Assembly: GCA_016703335.1 (NCBI GenBank)
Contig: JADJCG010000001.1
Coordinates: 434,001 to 498,000, forward strand
DNA: 64,000 nucleotides
DNA from: Caulobacteraceae bacterium
GTDB lineage: Bacteria > Pseudomonadota > Alphaproteobacteria > Caulobacterales > Aquidulcibacteraceae
Reading direction: 5' to 3'
Part shown: positions 18,471 to 29,178 of the stretch, in pieces
Layout: every line of letters starts with the position of its first letter
Position numbering within the stretch: the stretch's first letter is position 1
Program-made: the position numbers and the translations under genes
Notes under the pieces: model-generated
The model's input: the letters and a program-made list of their open reading frames with translations, nothing else
Told to the model about the DNA's origin: nothing
Databases searched by the model: none

Positions 18471-19538
18471 GTGCGTCTTGAAACGATACACCCGCGTGAA
18501 CTCAGTGCGTCTGACGCGGCCCTGTGGAGGGCCCACCAGAGCACCGATCAGGCGCTGCAAAGCCCCTATTTGACGCCGGATTGGGCGCAAATGGTCGGCG
18601 CGGTGCGCGATGATGCACGCGTCTGTGTGATCCAGGACGGCGCGGGCTTTTTCGGCGCACAGCGTCTATCCCGCTTTGCCGCCATGGGCATGGGCGCACC
18701 GATCGCGGACTATCAGGGCGTTGTTGGGTTGCCGGACTTGGCGGTCAACAGAGGCGACCTTTGCCGCGCGCTGCAAGTCGGCCGCATCGACATTACGCAT
18801 GCGCCGGCTGGCCAAAGCCTGCTGAAAGGCGCGGTCGCTGGTCAGGAAGGATCATGGATCGCAGACGTTGCCGGCGGACGCGATCTCTACGACGCGGCGC
18901 TGAAGCAACGGCGCAGCGAGTTCGTGCGCCAGACAGACAAGAAGGCCCGCAAGCTTGGCCGTGAACACGGCCATCTCGAATTTCGCGCGCAGTCGACGGA
19001 ACGCGCCGATTTCGAAACGCTACTGGCTTGGAAGAACGCGCAATTGAAACGTACCGGCCAGCCCGAGATTTGGGCGGCGCCGTGGGTGGCGCAGACGCTT
19101 AACGCCAGCTTCGAAACGCGCGGCACGGTGTTCGGCGGGGCGCTGTTTACGTTGTCGTTGAAAGGCCAGCTTGCGGCGGGCGCGTTCTGTTTGCGCAGCC
19201 CTCGCGTGCTCCACTTCTGGATCGTCGCACACGACAACGCGTACGATTCCTATTCGCCGGGCGTACAGCTTGCGCGCTGGGTGCTGGGCTGGGCCGGCGA
19301 CAACGGCATCGCCGAAATCGATTTCGGCCCGGGTGACTATCAATACAAGCGTCAGCTCTCGACCGGTCAACGTATGCTCGAGCGCGGCGTCGTCGCAGGT
19401 AGCTCTTGGTCTGCTGCTGTGCGCCGTGCGGAAAACGCCGTGCGCGCGCGCATCGAAAAGCTGCCGCAACCGAAGCTGGCAGAATTGCCGGGCAAGGCGA
19501 TGCGCCGCCTAGACCTTATGCGCGCGCTTCACGCCTAA
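18471..19538 (+). CDS. GNAT-fold acyltransferase of the CelD/BcsL-FemAB type
   Basis: 355 residues from GTG 18471, which has GAGGA at good spacing. The C-terminal half is the acetyltransferase_6 domain (DAALKQRRSEFVRQTDKKAR, then LAAGAFCLRSPRVLHFWIVA and YSPGVQLARWVLGWAGDNGI, and EIDFGPGDYQYKRQLSTG). This pattern occurs in CelD/BcsL proteins linked to cellulose and exopolysaccharide modification in alphaproteobacteria. The N-terminal half is a degenerate GNAT copy, as usual in FemAB-like tandem folds. No polysaccharide genes adjoin it here, so the acceptor is unknown. A clear terminator follows. Confidence 0.8.
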   Translation: MRLETIHPRELSASDAALWRAHQSTDQALQSPYLTPDWAQMVGAVRDDARVCVIQDGAGFFGAQRLSRFAAMGMGAPIADYQGVVGLPDLAVNRGDLCRALQVGRIDITHAPAGQSLLKGAVAGQEGSWIADVAGGRDLYDAALKQRRSEFVRQTDKKARKLGREHGHLEFRAQSTERADFETLLAWKNAQLKRTGQPEIWAAPWVAQTLNASFETRGTVFGGALFTLSLKGQLAAGAFCLRSPRVLHFWIVAHDNAYDSYSPGVQLARWVLGWAGDNGIAEIDFGPGDYQYKRQLSTGQRMLERGVVAGSSWSAAVRRAENAVRARIEKLPQPKLAELPGKAMRRLDLMRALHA

Positions 19539-19558
19539 GTCGAATTTACGAACCGTCG

Positions 19559-19596
19559 AGGGACACACACTGCGAGTGTGTGGCCCTTTGATTTTA
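19559..19596 (+). terminator. Intrinsic terminator after the acyltransferase gene
   Basis: The arms 19559-19571 and 19575-19587 (AGGGACACACACT and AGTGTGTGGCCCT) pair over 13 positions with one A-G mismatch around a GCG loop. TTGATTTT follows. Confidence 0.75.
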
Positions 19597-19648
19597 CAGC
19601 GGAACGTAGCCTCTGCCGTCGCGTTGCGAAATGCAGAGGAGACACAAG

Positions 19649-20101
19649 ATGCTTCAAGACGGAACCGCTTGGATACTCGTCGCCGATGGTCGCCGCGCCC
19701 GCGTGCTGGTGGAACAACGGCGCGGCGCTGAACTTGAGGAGCCCTCAGATTGGTCGATGCAGATCAGCGAGGAAGACCTCTACGATCCGCAAGACAAGGC
19801 TCCGCGCAGCTTCGACCGCGTTGGCGCCGGCCGGCACGCTATGGATGGCGGACGCAGTTTGCATGAAGTCGAAGAAGAGAAATTCCTAAAGCGCGTCGCC
19901 GACCGCGTTGGCGATGCCGAGAAACACAATCTGTTTGATCATCTGGTGATTGCTGCCCCGCCACGCGCACTCGGCCTATTGCGCGCCATGCTCTCGGCAG
20001 GCGCGAAGTCACGCATCCGAGCGGATCTATCGAAAGACCTGCTGGGCGAGTCCGCGCCGAAGTTACGCGAACGCTTGAACGAATTGATGCGACACAACTA
20101 G
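19649..20101 (+). CDS. Host-attachment family protein (Host_attach)
   Basis: 150 residues from ATG 19649, which sits behind GAGGAGA; an upstream in-frame ATG at 19631 has no such site. The sequence WILVADGRRARVLVEQRRG at the start and LFDHLVIAAPPRALGLLRAM later are typical of the Host_attach family, whose name comes from an Agrobacterium protein linked to plant-cell attachment. The fold resembles the eRF1/baeRF group, so the name may mislead. Middle segment KAPRSFDRVGAGRHAMDGG is conserved in the family. Cytosolic, monocistronic, convergent with yejF three bases away. Confidence 0.82.
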   Translation: MLQDGTAWILVADGRRARVLVEQRRGAELEEPSDWSMQISEEDLYDPQDKAPRSFDRVGAGRHAMDGGRSLHEVEEEKFLKRVADRVGDAEKHNLFDHLVIAAPPRALGLLRAMLSAGAKSRIRADLSKDLLGESAPKLRERLNELMRHN

Positions 20102-20104
20102 GCG

Positions 20105-21919
<1,815 letters not shown>

Positions 21920-22010
21920 GCGCGCCGGAGACTAATAGCGGCGCCGAGGATGTCCATTGCCGGTAGCGGTTCCATTCCGGTTGTGGGACAAGCGGGCGAC
22001 GGAGCGAACC

Positions 22011-23135
22011 ATGGCGCAGATGAACTACCTCACCCAGTGCACATTCGATTTCGGCGCGCTCGCGCAATTGCCGAAAGTGTTGAAGGCCAACGGCGTCAAC
22101 CGTCCGTTCGTCGTCACTGATCCGGGACTGAAGGCAAACGGCTTGCTCGACACGCTGCTCGCCGCGCTAGGCGCACCGCCCGCTGGCGTGTTCACGGATA
22201 CGCCGCCAAACCCAACCGAGTACGCATCGCGCGCCGCAGCTGACGCGTATCGCGCTTCAGGCGCGGACGGCATCATCGCATTCGGCGGCGGATCATCCAT
22301 GGACCTCGCGAAGGCGATGGGTCTGATGGTGACGCACGAGGGTCCGTTCGAGCGCTTGGGCGGCTCGAAGCGCGGCATGAAGTTCATCACCAAGATTCCG
22401 CCGCTCGTTGCTGTGCCGACGACGGCGGGCACTGGCAGCGAAGTCTCGCCAGGCGCGGTCGTCATTCTCGACAACGGCATGAAGGAGACGTTCGTTTCTG
22501 CGCACCTGGTGCCTGTGGCGGCCGTCTGCGATCCAGAACTGACGCTTGGTTTGCCCGCTTCGCTTACGGCCGCCACGGGCATGGATGCGATGACCCACTG
22601 TATCGAAGCAGTGCTGACGCCTGTCGTGCATCCACCGGCGGAAGCGATCGGCGTCGATGGCGCTGAGCGGATCGGCAAGTGGCTCGAGGTCGCCGTGCGA
22701 GATGGCAGCAATCGCGACGCGCGTTGGCACATGATGATGGGTTCATACGAAGGCGCCCTTGCCTTCGCGAAAGGCCTGGGCGCCGTACACGGCCTCAGCC
22801 ACGCACTCGGACGCATCCATGAGCTGAAGCTGCACCATGGCACGCTGAACGCGGTGATCCTCCCGCACTCGCTCGCCATTATCGGCAATAGCGCTGAAGA
22901 GAAGTTCGCGCGCCTGCGCCGCGCGCTTGGGCTCGCTCCAAATGCTGATCTGGCTCAGTACATCGCCGACCTCAACGCACGCATCGGCTTGCCAGCGAGC
23001 TTGAGCGCAATGGGCGTCAAGACCGAGCACGGCGAAGGCGCGATCGACTACGCCGTCGCCGATCTTGCGACGCTCTCCAACGCCGTGCCGTTCGATGGCG
23101 ACAAGTATCGCGAGTTGTTCAAGCGCGCGCTGTGA
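22011..23135 (+). CDS. Iron-containing alcohol dehydrogenase
   Basis: 374 residues from ATG 22011, preceded by GGAG; the open frame reaches back to 21957 without homology. The nucleotide-binding part has IIAFGGGSSMDLAKAMGLM (GGGSxxD/K) and VPTTAGTGSEVSPGAVV. Metal ligands lie in GMDAMTHCIEA (Asp and His), GAVHGLSHALGR (His) and ELKLHHGTLNAV (His). The group III family reduces aldehydes or oxidises primary alcohols and 1,3-diols with NAD(P). The next gene overlaps by four bases. The substrate cannot be predicted. Confidence 0.93.
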   Translation: MAQMNYLTQCTFDFGALAQLPKVLKANGVNRPFVVTDPGLKANGLLDTLLAALGAPPAGVFTDTPPNPTEYASRAAADAYRASGADGIIAFGGGSSMDLAKAMGLMVTHEGPFERLGGSKRGMKFITKIPPLVAVPTTAGTGSEVSPGAVVILDNGMKETFVSAHLVPVAAVCDPELTLGLPASLTAATGMDAMTHCIEAVLTPVVHPPAEAIGVDGAERIGKWLEVAVRDGSNRDARWHMMMGSYEGALAFAKGLGAVHGLSHALGRIHELKLHHGTLNAVILPHSLAIIGNSAEEKFARLRRALGLAPNADLAQYIADLNARIGLPASLSAMGVKTEHGEGAIDYAVADLATLSNAVPFDGDKYRELFKRAL

Positions 23136-23413
23136 GCGCCGCCGTCCTGCTCGACATTTTCCAACGCGCACGCGATCTTGTGGCGCGGCCCGAAAACGAT
23201 TTCGCGTGGTCAAGCTGGCGCGACGCTGAGCACGCGCTGGAAGAGATCGACGGCATCATTTCGCGGTTGCGAAACGGTGACATTCCCGACCAGTTCGCAA
23301 TGTCGATCCTGTTCGCGCCGACCGGGCCAATGCAGGAGCTGTCGCTTAGCAGCGGCTGGGGTAATCGCTTCCTTCAACTCGCCAGCGAATTCGACGAGGC
23401 GACCGAGGGCTGA
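23132..23413 (+). CDS. Small conserved hypothetical protein
   Basis: 93 residues from GTG 23132, overlapping the dehydrogenase stop (GTGA), which supports translational coupling. The sequence is mainly helical and amphipathic (LLDIFQRARDLVAR, ALEEIDGIISRLRNG), then MSILFAPTGPMQELSLSSGW, a pattern seen in small alphaproteobacterial proteins of unknown role. It has no signal or membrane segment. It may act with the dehydrogenase, but that is only suggested by the overlap. Confidence 0.65.
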   Translation: MSAAVLLDIFQRARDLVARPENDFAWSSWRDAEHALEEIDGIISRLRNGDIPDQFAMSILFAPTGPMQELSLSSGWGNRFLQLASEFDEATEG

Positions 23414-23482
23414 CAAGGAAGTGATGCGCGCGGCGGACGCGCGCGCTTGCCGCTCGACGCCTGAGCGCGCAATTTCCGCCAC

Positions 23483-24292
23483 ATGACGCTCGAAGCTCTC
23501 CGCACCACTTGGCCGCCAAGCCGCGCCGACCGCACACGCGCGGTCAATGAAGATGGTTGTGCCGCCGACCCTGCGGGACCCGCCGCGCAGTGGACATACG
23601 AGACCGCCGCCATCGGCTTCGTCACGTCAGGTTGGTTCGAGTACGCCAGCGAAGATCAGACGACGCTTGCAGCGCCAGGCTCGGTCATTCTCGGCAATGC
23701 CGGCGAGCCGTTTAGCGTTCGCCATGTCGATACGCGCGGCAACCGCCGCTTGGTCGTGAGCTTCGAGAGTGAATTGCTTGAAGAGGTCGCGAACGAAGCT
23801 GGTGTCCGCCCGCGCTTTGAGCACATCGCGCTGCCGCCGAGTCAGGCCGCAACCCGCGTGTTTGGCTTAATTCGCGGGCTTTCTCAGCCCGGCGGCAAGG
23901 ATCTGCTTTACCCGCTTGCACACGCTGCGCTGACGGCGTGCGAGGATCGCGCGCCGGAACGCATCTCGTCGCGTGATCGCATGCGCGTGCAGGACGCCGT
24001 GAGCCATATCGAAGAACATTTCGGTGAAGCTTGCACGTTGCAAACCCTCGCCGACGTCGCCCGCCTCAGCCGCTTTCACTTCGTGCGCATGTTTGGCGCT
24101 GTCGTTGGGCAAAGCCCAAACCAGTATCTGATCAACACGCGTATGCGCGCGGCGTCCGATCGCCTGATAACGACGACGACTCCGATCGCGCAGATCGCGT
24201 TCGATGTCGGGTTCAACGACATCTCGCACTTCTATTCGTGCTTCCGCGAGGCGTTCGGCTGCACGCCGCGCCAATGGCGCCTGCGCACCTGA
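23483..24292 (+). CDS. AraC-family transcriptional regulator
   Basis: 269 residues. The N-terminal half is a cupin-like sensor (FVTSGWFEYASEDQTTLAAP, SVILGNAGEPFSVRHV). The C-terminal about 100 residues form the double helix-turn-helix of AraC: HFGEACTLQTLADVARLSRF, HFVRMFGAVVGQSPNQYLIN and IAQIAFDVGFNDISHFYSCF ending in FGCTPRQWR. It binds DNA as an activator or repressor. It precedes, by 62 bases, a DoxX-like membrane protein on the same strand, the best guess for a target. Confidence 0.9.
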   Translation: MTLEALRTTWPPSRADRTRAVNEDGCAADPAGPAAQWTYETAAIGFVTSGWFEYASEDQTTLAAPGSVILGNAGEPFSVRHVDTRGNRRLVVSFESELLEEVANEAGVRPRFEHIALPPSQAATRVFGLIRGLSQPGGKDLLYPLAHAALTACEDRAPERISSRDRMRVQDAVSHIEEHFGEACTLQTLADVARLSRFHFVRMFGAVVGQSPNQYLINTRMRAASDRLITTTTPIAQIAFDVGFNDISHFYSCFREAFGCTPRQWRLRT

Positions 24293-24354
24293 AGCAATAT
24301 CGCCCAAGAAAGCCAGCTTCGCTCTCGCGCTCATAGGCGCGAGGGAGTTCACAT

Positions 24355-25098
24355 TTGGATTACGCGGAAACTGCGGGGCGCACGTTGCTGGGCCTCGGCG
24401 CGTTGGGACTGGGCGTCATCAGCCTGCTTTACGCGGACTTCGCAACAACCTGGCAACCAGTGCCTGATTGGATCCCGTGGCGAACACCGCTCGCTTACGT
24501 CAGCGGCGCTTTGCTCGCAGCAGCCGGCGCGGCGCTGATCGTCAATCGCGGCGCTCGCATCGCGGCGGTATTCATCGCGGCGTTTCTCAGTTTTTGGGGG
24601 ATCGCGCTTCAAGCGCCGCACGTAATCGCGGGCGAAGAAGCGGCATGGCTCGCACCTGCTGAAATACTTGCAGTCGCGGCGGGTGCTTGGACGCTGTTTT
24701 GGCTTGGCGCTGCGGACTCCTCATTTCGCGCGCGCGCCGTTCAACTCGGGGCGACGTTCTTTGGCTTGATGCTCCCCATCTTTGGCGTCGCGCACTTTCT
24801 CTACATCGCCTTCACCGCGTCGATGATCCCCGCATGGATCCCATACCGCGTGTTCTGGGCGTGGTTCACGGGCGCCGGTCATGTTGCTGCAGGTCTTTCG
24901 ATGGTACTCGGAATCGTTCCGCGCATTGGAGCTACGCTGCTCGCATCGATGTTCAGCGGTTTTGTGCTGCTCGTTCACATTCCGCGCGTCATCACCGATG
25001 TCGACAACCGCACGGAATGGCACCTGCTCTCCACCGCATTGCTGCTGACAGGTGCAGCATGGATCGTCGCAAGTTCATTCAGGCGCTCGCCAACATAG
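24355..25098 (+). CDS. Integral membrane protein, DoxX-like
   Basis: 247 residues with about seven transmembrane helices (for example LLGLGALGLGVISLLYADF, PLAYVSGALLAAAGAALIVN, LLASMFSGFVLLVHIPRVI). Repeated PxWIPxR motifs (VPDWIPWRTP, IPAWIPYRVF) at the beginning of two helices suggest an internal duplication, as in DoxX-type proteins. The start is TTG 24355, supported by GAGGGAG upstream. It probably sits in the inner membrane; function unknown. It lies between the AraC regulator and a TPR protein on the same strand. Confidence 0.75.
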   Translation: MDYAETAGRTLLGLGALGLGVISLLYADFATTWQPVPDWIPWRTPLAYVSGALLAAAGAALIVNRGARIAAVFIAAFLSFWGIALQAPHVIAGEEAAWLAPAEILAVAAGAWTLFWLGAADSSFRARAVQLGATFFGLMLPIFGVAHFLYIAFTASMIPAWIPYRVFWAWFTGAGHVAAGLSMVLGIVPRIGATLLASMFSGFVLLVHIPRVITDVDNRTEWHLLSTALLLTGAAWIVASSFRRSPT

Positions 25099-25160
25099 CC
25101 CAAGACACTCCGCTCACGTTCGCATTCACTCCACTTGCGAGAGGCAGGTGGAGTTTTGCG

Positions 25161-25658
25161 ATGAGAGCTATGGTTACAGCTTTGGCGTTGGCATGTGCGT
25201 TTGTTGCGCCGAACGCGTACGCGCAGATGGGCGGCGGCATGGCGCCTTCGTCGTCGGCGCCACGGCAGGACCCGGCAGTGCCATATCAAGCCGGCGTCGC
25301 GGCTTTCAATGCCGGCAATTTCCCCGAAGCGATCCGACAATTGCGCAATGCGCGGCGCGCGTCGCCGAACGATGGCGTGATCAACTACGCGCTCGGCCTC
25401 GCCTACAACGCCAATGGCGAGAAGGAAGAGGCCAAGACCGCGCTTGAGCGCGCCGTGCGCGCCGCCAACGCACCCGTACCAGCGCATTTGCAGCTCGGCC
25501 TCGTGGCGATTCAATTAGGTGATCGCGAGACGGCGACAGAACAACAAACGGCGCTGCAACGAGCAGTTGCCGCATGCGACGCAACGTGCGGCGACGCTCG
25601 ACGCGCGCAAATGCAAACGGCTTTAGATCAACTCACGCAAGCGCTGGCGACACCGTAA
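25161..25658 (+). CDS. Secreted tetratricopeptide-repeat protein
   Basis: 165 residues from ATG 25161, which has GGTGGAG upstream; the longer open frame is only the shadow of the membrane-protein gene. A Sec signal (MVTALALACAFVAPNAYAQ) is followed by a Gly/Met/Ser linker and TPR units: VPYQAGVAAFNAGNFPEAIR, then INYALGLAYNANGEKEEAK and AHLQLGLVAIQLGDRETATE. Two Cys (CDATCGD) near the end may form a disulfide. TPR proteins mediate protein contacts, here in the periplasm. Confidence 0.8.
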   Translation: MRAMVTALALACAFVAPNAYAQMGGGMAPSSSAPRQDPAVPYQAGVAAFNAGNFPEAIRQLRNARRASPNDGVINYALGLAYNANGEKEEAKTALERAVRAANAPVPAHLQLGLVAIQLGDRETATEQQTALQRAVAACDATCGDARRAQMQTALDQLTQALATP

Positions 25659-25661
25659 GGT

Positions 25662-26561
25662 TCACTCCACGCGGGCGAGGAAATCCAGGATTGCGTCCCA
25701 CGCGTCGGGCTCATCGAGCTGCGGCGCGTGACCGATGCCTTCGACCGTGATTGCTTCAATCGTATCGCCTGCGGTGCGCATGCGCTCGACGCCGTCAGGC
25801 GTCAGAATGTCGGAATGCTCGCCGCGCACGCTAAGCACCGGCGTTTTCGCCAGTGTCTGGAAATACGGCATGAGGTCCGGCGCGGGTGCGTCCGGATCGA
25901 AATCCGCGAACGCGAGCGCGATATGCGGATCGTAGTCGAGCTCGAACTGGCCGTCGTCTCGTTCGCGATGGGTGCGGCGGGCGAAAGCGATCCAGAACGC
26001 GTCATCATCGAGCCGGGCAGGGAACGCAGCGCCATTGGTGGAGCGGATCGCTTCGGCAGCGTCCTGGATGGTCGCAACAGGCTGCACGTTGCCGACATAG
26101 CTGGCGATGCGCGACAAGCCGGATGTATTCACTTGCGGGCCGACATCGTTGAGCACCGAGGCCGCGATGCGTCCTTGCGTCGTCGCGGCGATCACCAGCG
26201 TGATGAGGCCGCCCATCGAGGTGCCGATGAATACAGCTTTCGGAATGCCGAGCTGATCCATCAGCTTCAGCACGTCTTGCGCGTACACGGCCGGTACGTA
26301 GTGGGCGGGATCGGGATCGTTCGAGCTTTTGCCGCGGCCGCGCATGTCGGGAACGATGACGCGGCGGCCGAGCGCAGCAATGCGCGGCGCGATGATTTCG
26401 AAGTCGCGCGAGTTGCGGGTGAGGCCATGCAGGCAAATGACTGGCAGGCCTGTGACAGGTTCAAGCGGCGGATAATCGCGTGCGTAGAGCGCGAGTTCAT
26501 CGACTGTCGCAATGATGCGCTCTTCATAGCCGCCGATGCCGATGGGCGCGCCAGAATCCAT
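25662..26561 (-). CDS. Alpha/beta-hydrolase fold protein
   Basis: 299 residues of the alpha/beta hydrolase fold. Oxyanion region VICLHGLTRNSRDFEIIAPR; nucleophile Ser in VFIGTSMGGLITLV; acid near VRGEHSDILTPDG; catalytic His in VEGIGHAPQLDEPDAW. RVIVPDMRGRGKSSNDPDPA is the common strand-loop before the nucleophile elbow. No signal peptide is seen, so it is cytosolic; ester, lactone or other substrate unknown. It lies downstream of the protease pair on the same strand. Confidence 0.88.
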   Translation of the reverse strand: MDSGAPIGIGGYEERIIATVDELALYARDYPPLEPVTGLPVICLHGLTRNSRDFEIIAPRIAALGRRVIVPDMRGRGKSSNDPDPAHYVPAVYAQDVLKLMDQLGIPKAVFIGTSMGGLITLVIAATTQGRIAASVLNDVGPQVNTSGLSRIASYVGNVQPVATIQDAAEAIRSTNGAAFPARLDDDAFWIAFARRTHRERDDGQFELDYDPHIALAFADFDPDAPAPDLMPYFQTLAKTPVLSVRGEHSDILTPDGVERMRTAGDTIEAITVEGIGHAPQLDEPDAWDAILDFLARVE

Positions 26562-26572
26562 GCTCTTCTCCG

Positions 26573-26998
26573 TCAGCCCGGCGCGCGCTGTTGCGTCGCC
26601 GTTGCGTTGGCATCGACATACTCAACCGCCCGCATGGCCCGCAACCGCGCGCCCCAGCTTTGCTGTACGGCGTTACGTTCACTCGCCGCAACGGCTTCGC
26701 ACGTGCGCAGTACGATCTCGGCGCCGCCGACCGTGAAGCGATCGAAGCACAGACCAGCGAATGCGGACTGGCGTCCAAGTTGAATCTCAACTTGACGCTG
26801 CGCAGGCGCGAGTTGCCCGCGCACGGCAAGCGCTTGCGCACGCGCGATGGGCCCGGACCCACGGAACTTTACGATGAAGCCCAGCGGCTCAGCGCTCTGC
26901 GTCTGCGCCAGTTGCGCAGCGGATTGCGCTTGCGCGAGCGCCGGCGTTTCAGGCTGCAGCGCGACGACGAGCGCAACCGCCATCAGCGCGCCGGTCAC
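26573..26998 (-). CDS. Small secreted protein resembling a free-standing subtilisin propeptide (I9-like)
   Basis: The open frame gives 141 residues. An N-terminal hydrophobic stretch (MAVALVVALQPETPALAQAQ) is a signal without its charged start. Reading from ATG 27032 and skipping one base near 27011 gives MDVNALRRGIAVTGALMAVA, a normal signal peptide, so I suspect an indel here. The mature part begins EPLGFIVKFRGSG, like the first strand of inhibitor I9 propeptides, and ends MRAVEYVDANATAT, resembling the V(E)YVEPN end of such propeptides. It follows the S8 protease gene by about 45 bases. It could be a chaperone or inhibitor of that protease. The similarity is by eye and weak. Confidence 0.5.
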   Translation of the reverse strand: MTGALMAVALVVALQPETPALAQAQSAAQLAQTQSAEPLGFIVKFRGSGPIARAQALAVRGQLAPAQRQVEIQLGRQSAFAGLCFDRFTVGGAEIVLRTCEAVAASERNAVQQSWGARLRAMRAVEYVDANATATQQRAPG

Positions 26999-27076
26999 GG
27001 CGATGCCCCGTGCGCAGAGCGTTCACATCCATGGCGTGACCTTGGGCCTCCGATACCGCGCCGTAAAGTGCTCTCG

Positions 27077-29068
27077 CTAAGGCGCCAAACGCTGCGCCGC
27101 GAGCGCAAGATCGAGCCGCCCTCGGCCGCTTTGCCGCGCGCATGTCGCTGAGCCGGTCGAAGTTGGCGTCGCATTGGCTGAACGTGCACACTCGATCTCG
27201 CCGAAGTTTGCCGCGAAAGGCGAGATGGCGCGCGTGAAGAGCGCATTCTCTAGCTCGCGCCCGCGCAGGCCCGATTGCGATGCGAGCAGCGCAAGCGCAG
27301 CTGACACGTGCGGCGCGGCCATCGAGGTGCCTTGCAAGAAGGAATAGTAGCAGCGCTCGGTCGAGTTCGAGTTCAGCGGATCATAGCAGCCAGTTTGCGT
27401 CGCGCGGGTTGAGAGCACGCCGTCGGGGCGACCGTCATTGTCGCTATCGGCGAAGACATCGCCGCCTGGCGCGATCAGATCCACTTCGGGGCCGAAGTTC
27501 GAATAGAACGCTAGACCGCCGCGCGCGTCGCCTGCGCCGACGACGATGACGTTGTTGCAGTTTGCGGGCGCGTAGAGCGCGGTGCGGTTGGCTTTGTTGC
27601 CGGCAGCAACAACCACGAGGACGTTGCGCGCGACAGCGGCATCGATCGCAGCTTGCATGGATGCGGGGCACGGCGCCTGGATGGTCAGGCTCATGTTGAT
27701 GATGTCGGCCTGAGTAGCGTTCGTGACTTGCTGACCTGCTGGCGTCACGGCGGGCGCAATGCCTGCGGCCCAGCGAATGCCGGAAACGATGTCCGCGAGC
27801 TCGCCGCCACAGCGACCCAGCACGCGCACCGGGATCACCGTTACGTCCCAAGCGCCGCCAGCGACGCCGACGCGATCATTGGTAGCCGCGGCGCCGATTG
27901 TGCCGGCGACGTGTGTGCCGTGATACGAGTTTTCAGTCGTCGCGCCACAGCGATCGCCGGAATCGTTTGCGTCGGCATCGACACCGTCGCCATCGCCGCC
28001 GCGTTCGGGATTGTTGATGAGATCAATGCCGGTGGTGACATTGGCGGCGTTGCGCATGTCCGGATGCGAAAGATCGAGACCGGTATCGAGCACCGCAACG
28101 CGCACGGTACGCACACCCACTTGATGCGCCTCCCAGAACGTCACGAACCCTGCGCCGCCAGGCGATGAGTTCGCGCCAGAGCTGGCGCGATAGTTCCACT
28201 GCAGTGCGTAAAGCGGATCATTCGGAACGCCGCCGATAGGCGCTGGTGCGGGTGTCGTTGTCGTTGGCGTCGCCACTGGTGGTGGCTGAGTTGTCACTGG
28301 CGGCTGATCGCGGCGCGGCGGACGCGTGAAACCGCTATCAGCGATATAGTTCGGTTCGACGTATTCAAAGTCGCCGGACTGCGTGAGGCGCTGGATGGCG
28401 CAGCGCGTTGCGAGCGCGATGTCATTCTCAAGCTGCGCTTGGCTGACGATTCGCGGGCAACGATCGGTCGGGCTCCATTCGATGGCGGGCGGCGCATCTT
28501 CACTGCCCTCTGCTGCAAGCTGTTTGTTGCGCCGAAGCGCTGTTGGGCTCACGCCAGAGGTGAGATCGACGGTCACCACACCGCCGGGACGCACGGTGAT
28601 TTGGCCGTTTATGCCGAGGCGGCGGAGCGTGTCTTGCGCAGCATTGCTCGCGACGGTAGCTGCTTCATTTTCTGCACGCGCACGCACTTGCGTCGCCACG
28701 TCATCAGGCAAACGCTCAAGCCCTTCGATGCCTTCGGCGCGGAGCGAACGCGCCAAGCTTGACGCGAGGCCCATATCGCTCGCCGCTTCCGAAAGTTCGC
28801 GTTCCACTTGCGCGCCGACTAGGATCTGACCCGGCGCGATCAGCACAGGGTCCGGTGCAAGGATTGCAGCCATCTCCGCTTGCGGTTGCACGGCGCCAGA
28901 AAGCGCGCGCGCAGCGAGGGGCACATCATCCAAAGGTGCGGGGCCAGGGCCTTCGACTTGCGCCTGACCGGTGATCCGGCTCCAAACGTCGCTGAGCTGG
29001 TCGCACGCGCCCAGCGCCAGAATTGGCGCAAGCGCAAGGGCTGCCAGGCTCCACCGGCGTTGCGACAT
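27077..29068 (-). CDS. S8 family (subtilisin-like) serine peptidase, lipoprotein
   Basis: 663 residues. A signal with lipobox (LALAPILALGAC) is followed by a long N-terminal region ending in a propeptide-like FEYVEPNYIADS. A Pro/Thr-rich linker leads to the catalytic domain: Asp in VRVAVLDTGLDLSHPD (about 327), His in SYHGTHVAGTIGAA (about 384) and Ser in FLQGTSMAAPHVSAALALLA (about 579). Asn of the oxyanion hole lies in VVVAAGNKANR. Several Cys pairs suggest disulfides. The protein is exported and probably acts at the outer membrane or outside. The C-terminus continues with IECARSANATPT and ends ALAAQRLAP. It is followed by a small propeptide-like gene. Confidence 0.93.
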   Translation of the reverse strand: MSQRRWSLAALALAPILALGACDQLSDVWSRITGQAQVEGPGPAPLDDVPLAARALSGAVQPQAEMAAILAPDPVLIAPGQILVGAQVERELSEAASDMGLASSLARSLRAEGIEGLERLPDDVATQVRARAENEAATVASNAAQDTLRRLGINGQITVRPGGVVTVDLTSGVSPTALRRNKQLAAEGSEDAPPAIEWSPTDRCPRIVSQAQLENDIALATRCAIQRLTQSGDFEYVEPNYIADSGFTRPPRRDQPPVTTQPPPVATPTTTTPAPAPIGGVPNDPLYALQWNYRASSGANSSPGGAGFVTFWEAHQVGVRTVRVAVLDTGLDLSHPDMRNAANVTTGIDLINNPERGGDGDGVDADANDSGDRCGATTENSYHGTHVAGTIGAAATNDRVGVAGGAWDVTVIPVRVLGRCGGELADIVSGIRWAAGIAPAVTPAGQQVTNATQADIINMSLTIQAPCPASMQAAIDAAVARNVLVVVAAGNKANRTALYAPANCNNVIVVGAGDARGGLAFYSNFGPEVDLIAPGGDVFADSDNDGRPDGVLSTRATQTGCYDPLNSNSTERCYYSFLQGTSMAAPHVSAALALLASQSGLRGRELENALFTRAISPFAANFGEIECARSANATPTSTGSATCARQSGRGRLDLALAAQRLAP

Positions 29069-29178
29069 CGCTTGAACTCCCCACCTAAACTCTAGGACAA
29101 AGAAACGTTAGCTTGGCGGTCCCCGATGACAAGGCGATGTCCGGGAACGTCCGTGGAGAAGGCCGGCAGCGGCAAGAA

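Noticed and set aside
17679..18590. An 80-residue Arg-rich extension of the GST
   Set aside because: The GST domain starts at MALPVLYIGNK (18344); the extension covers the start of the divergent gene.
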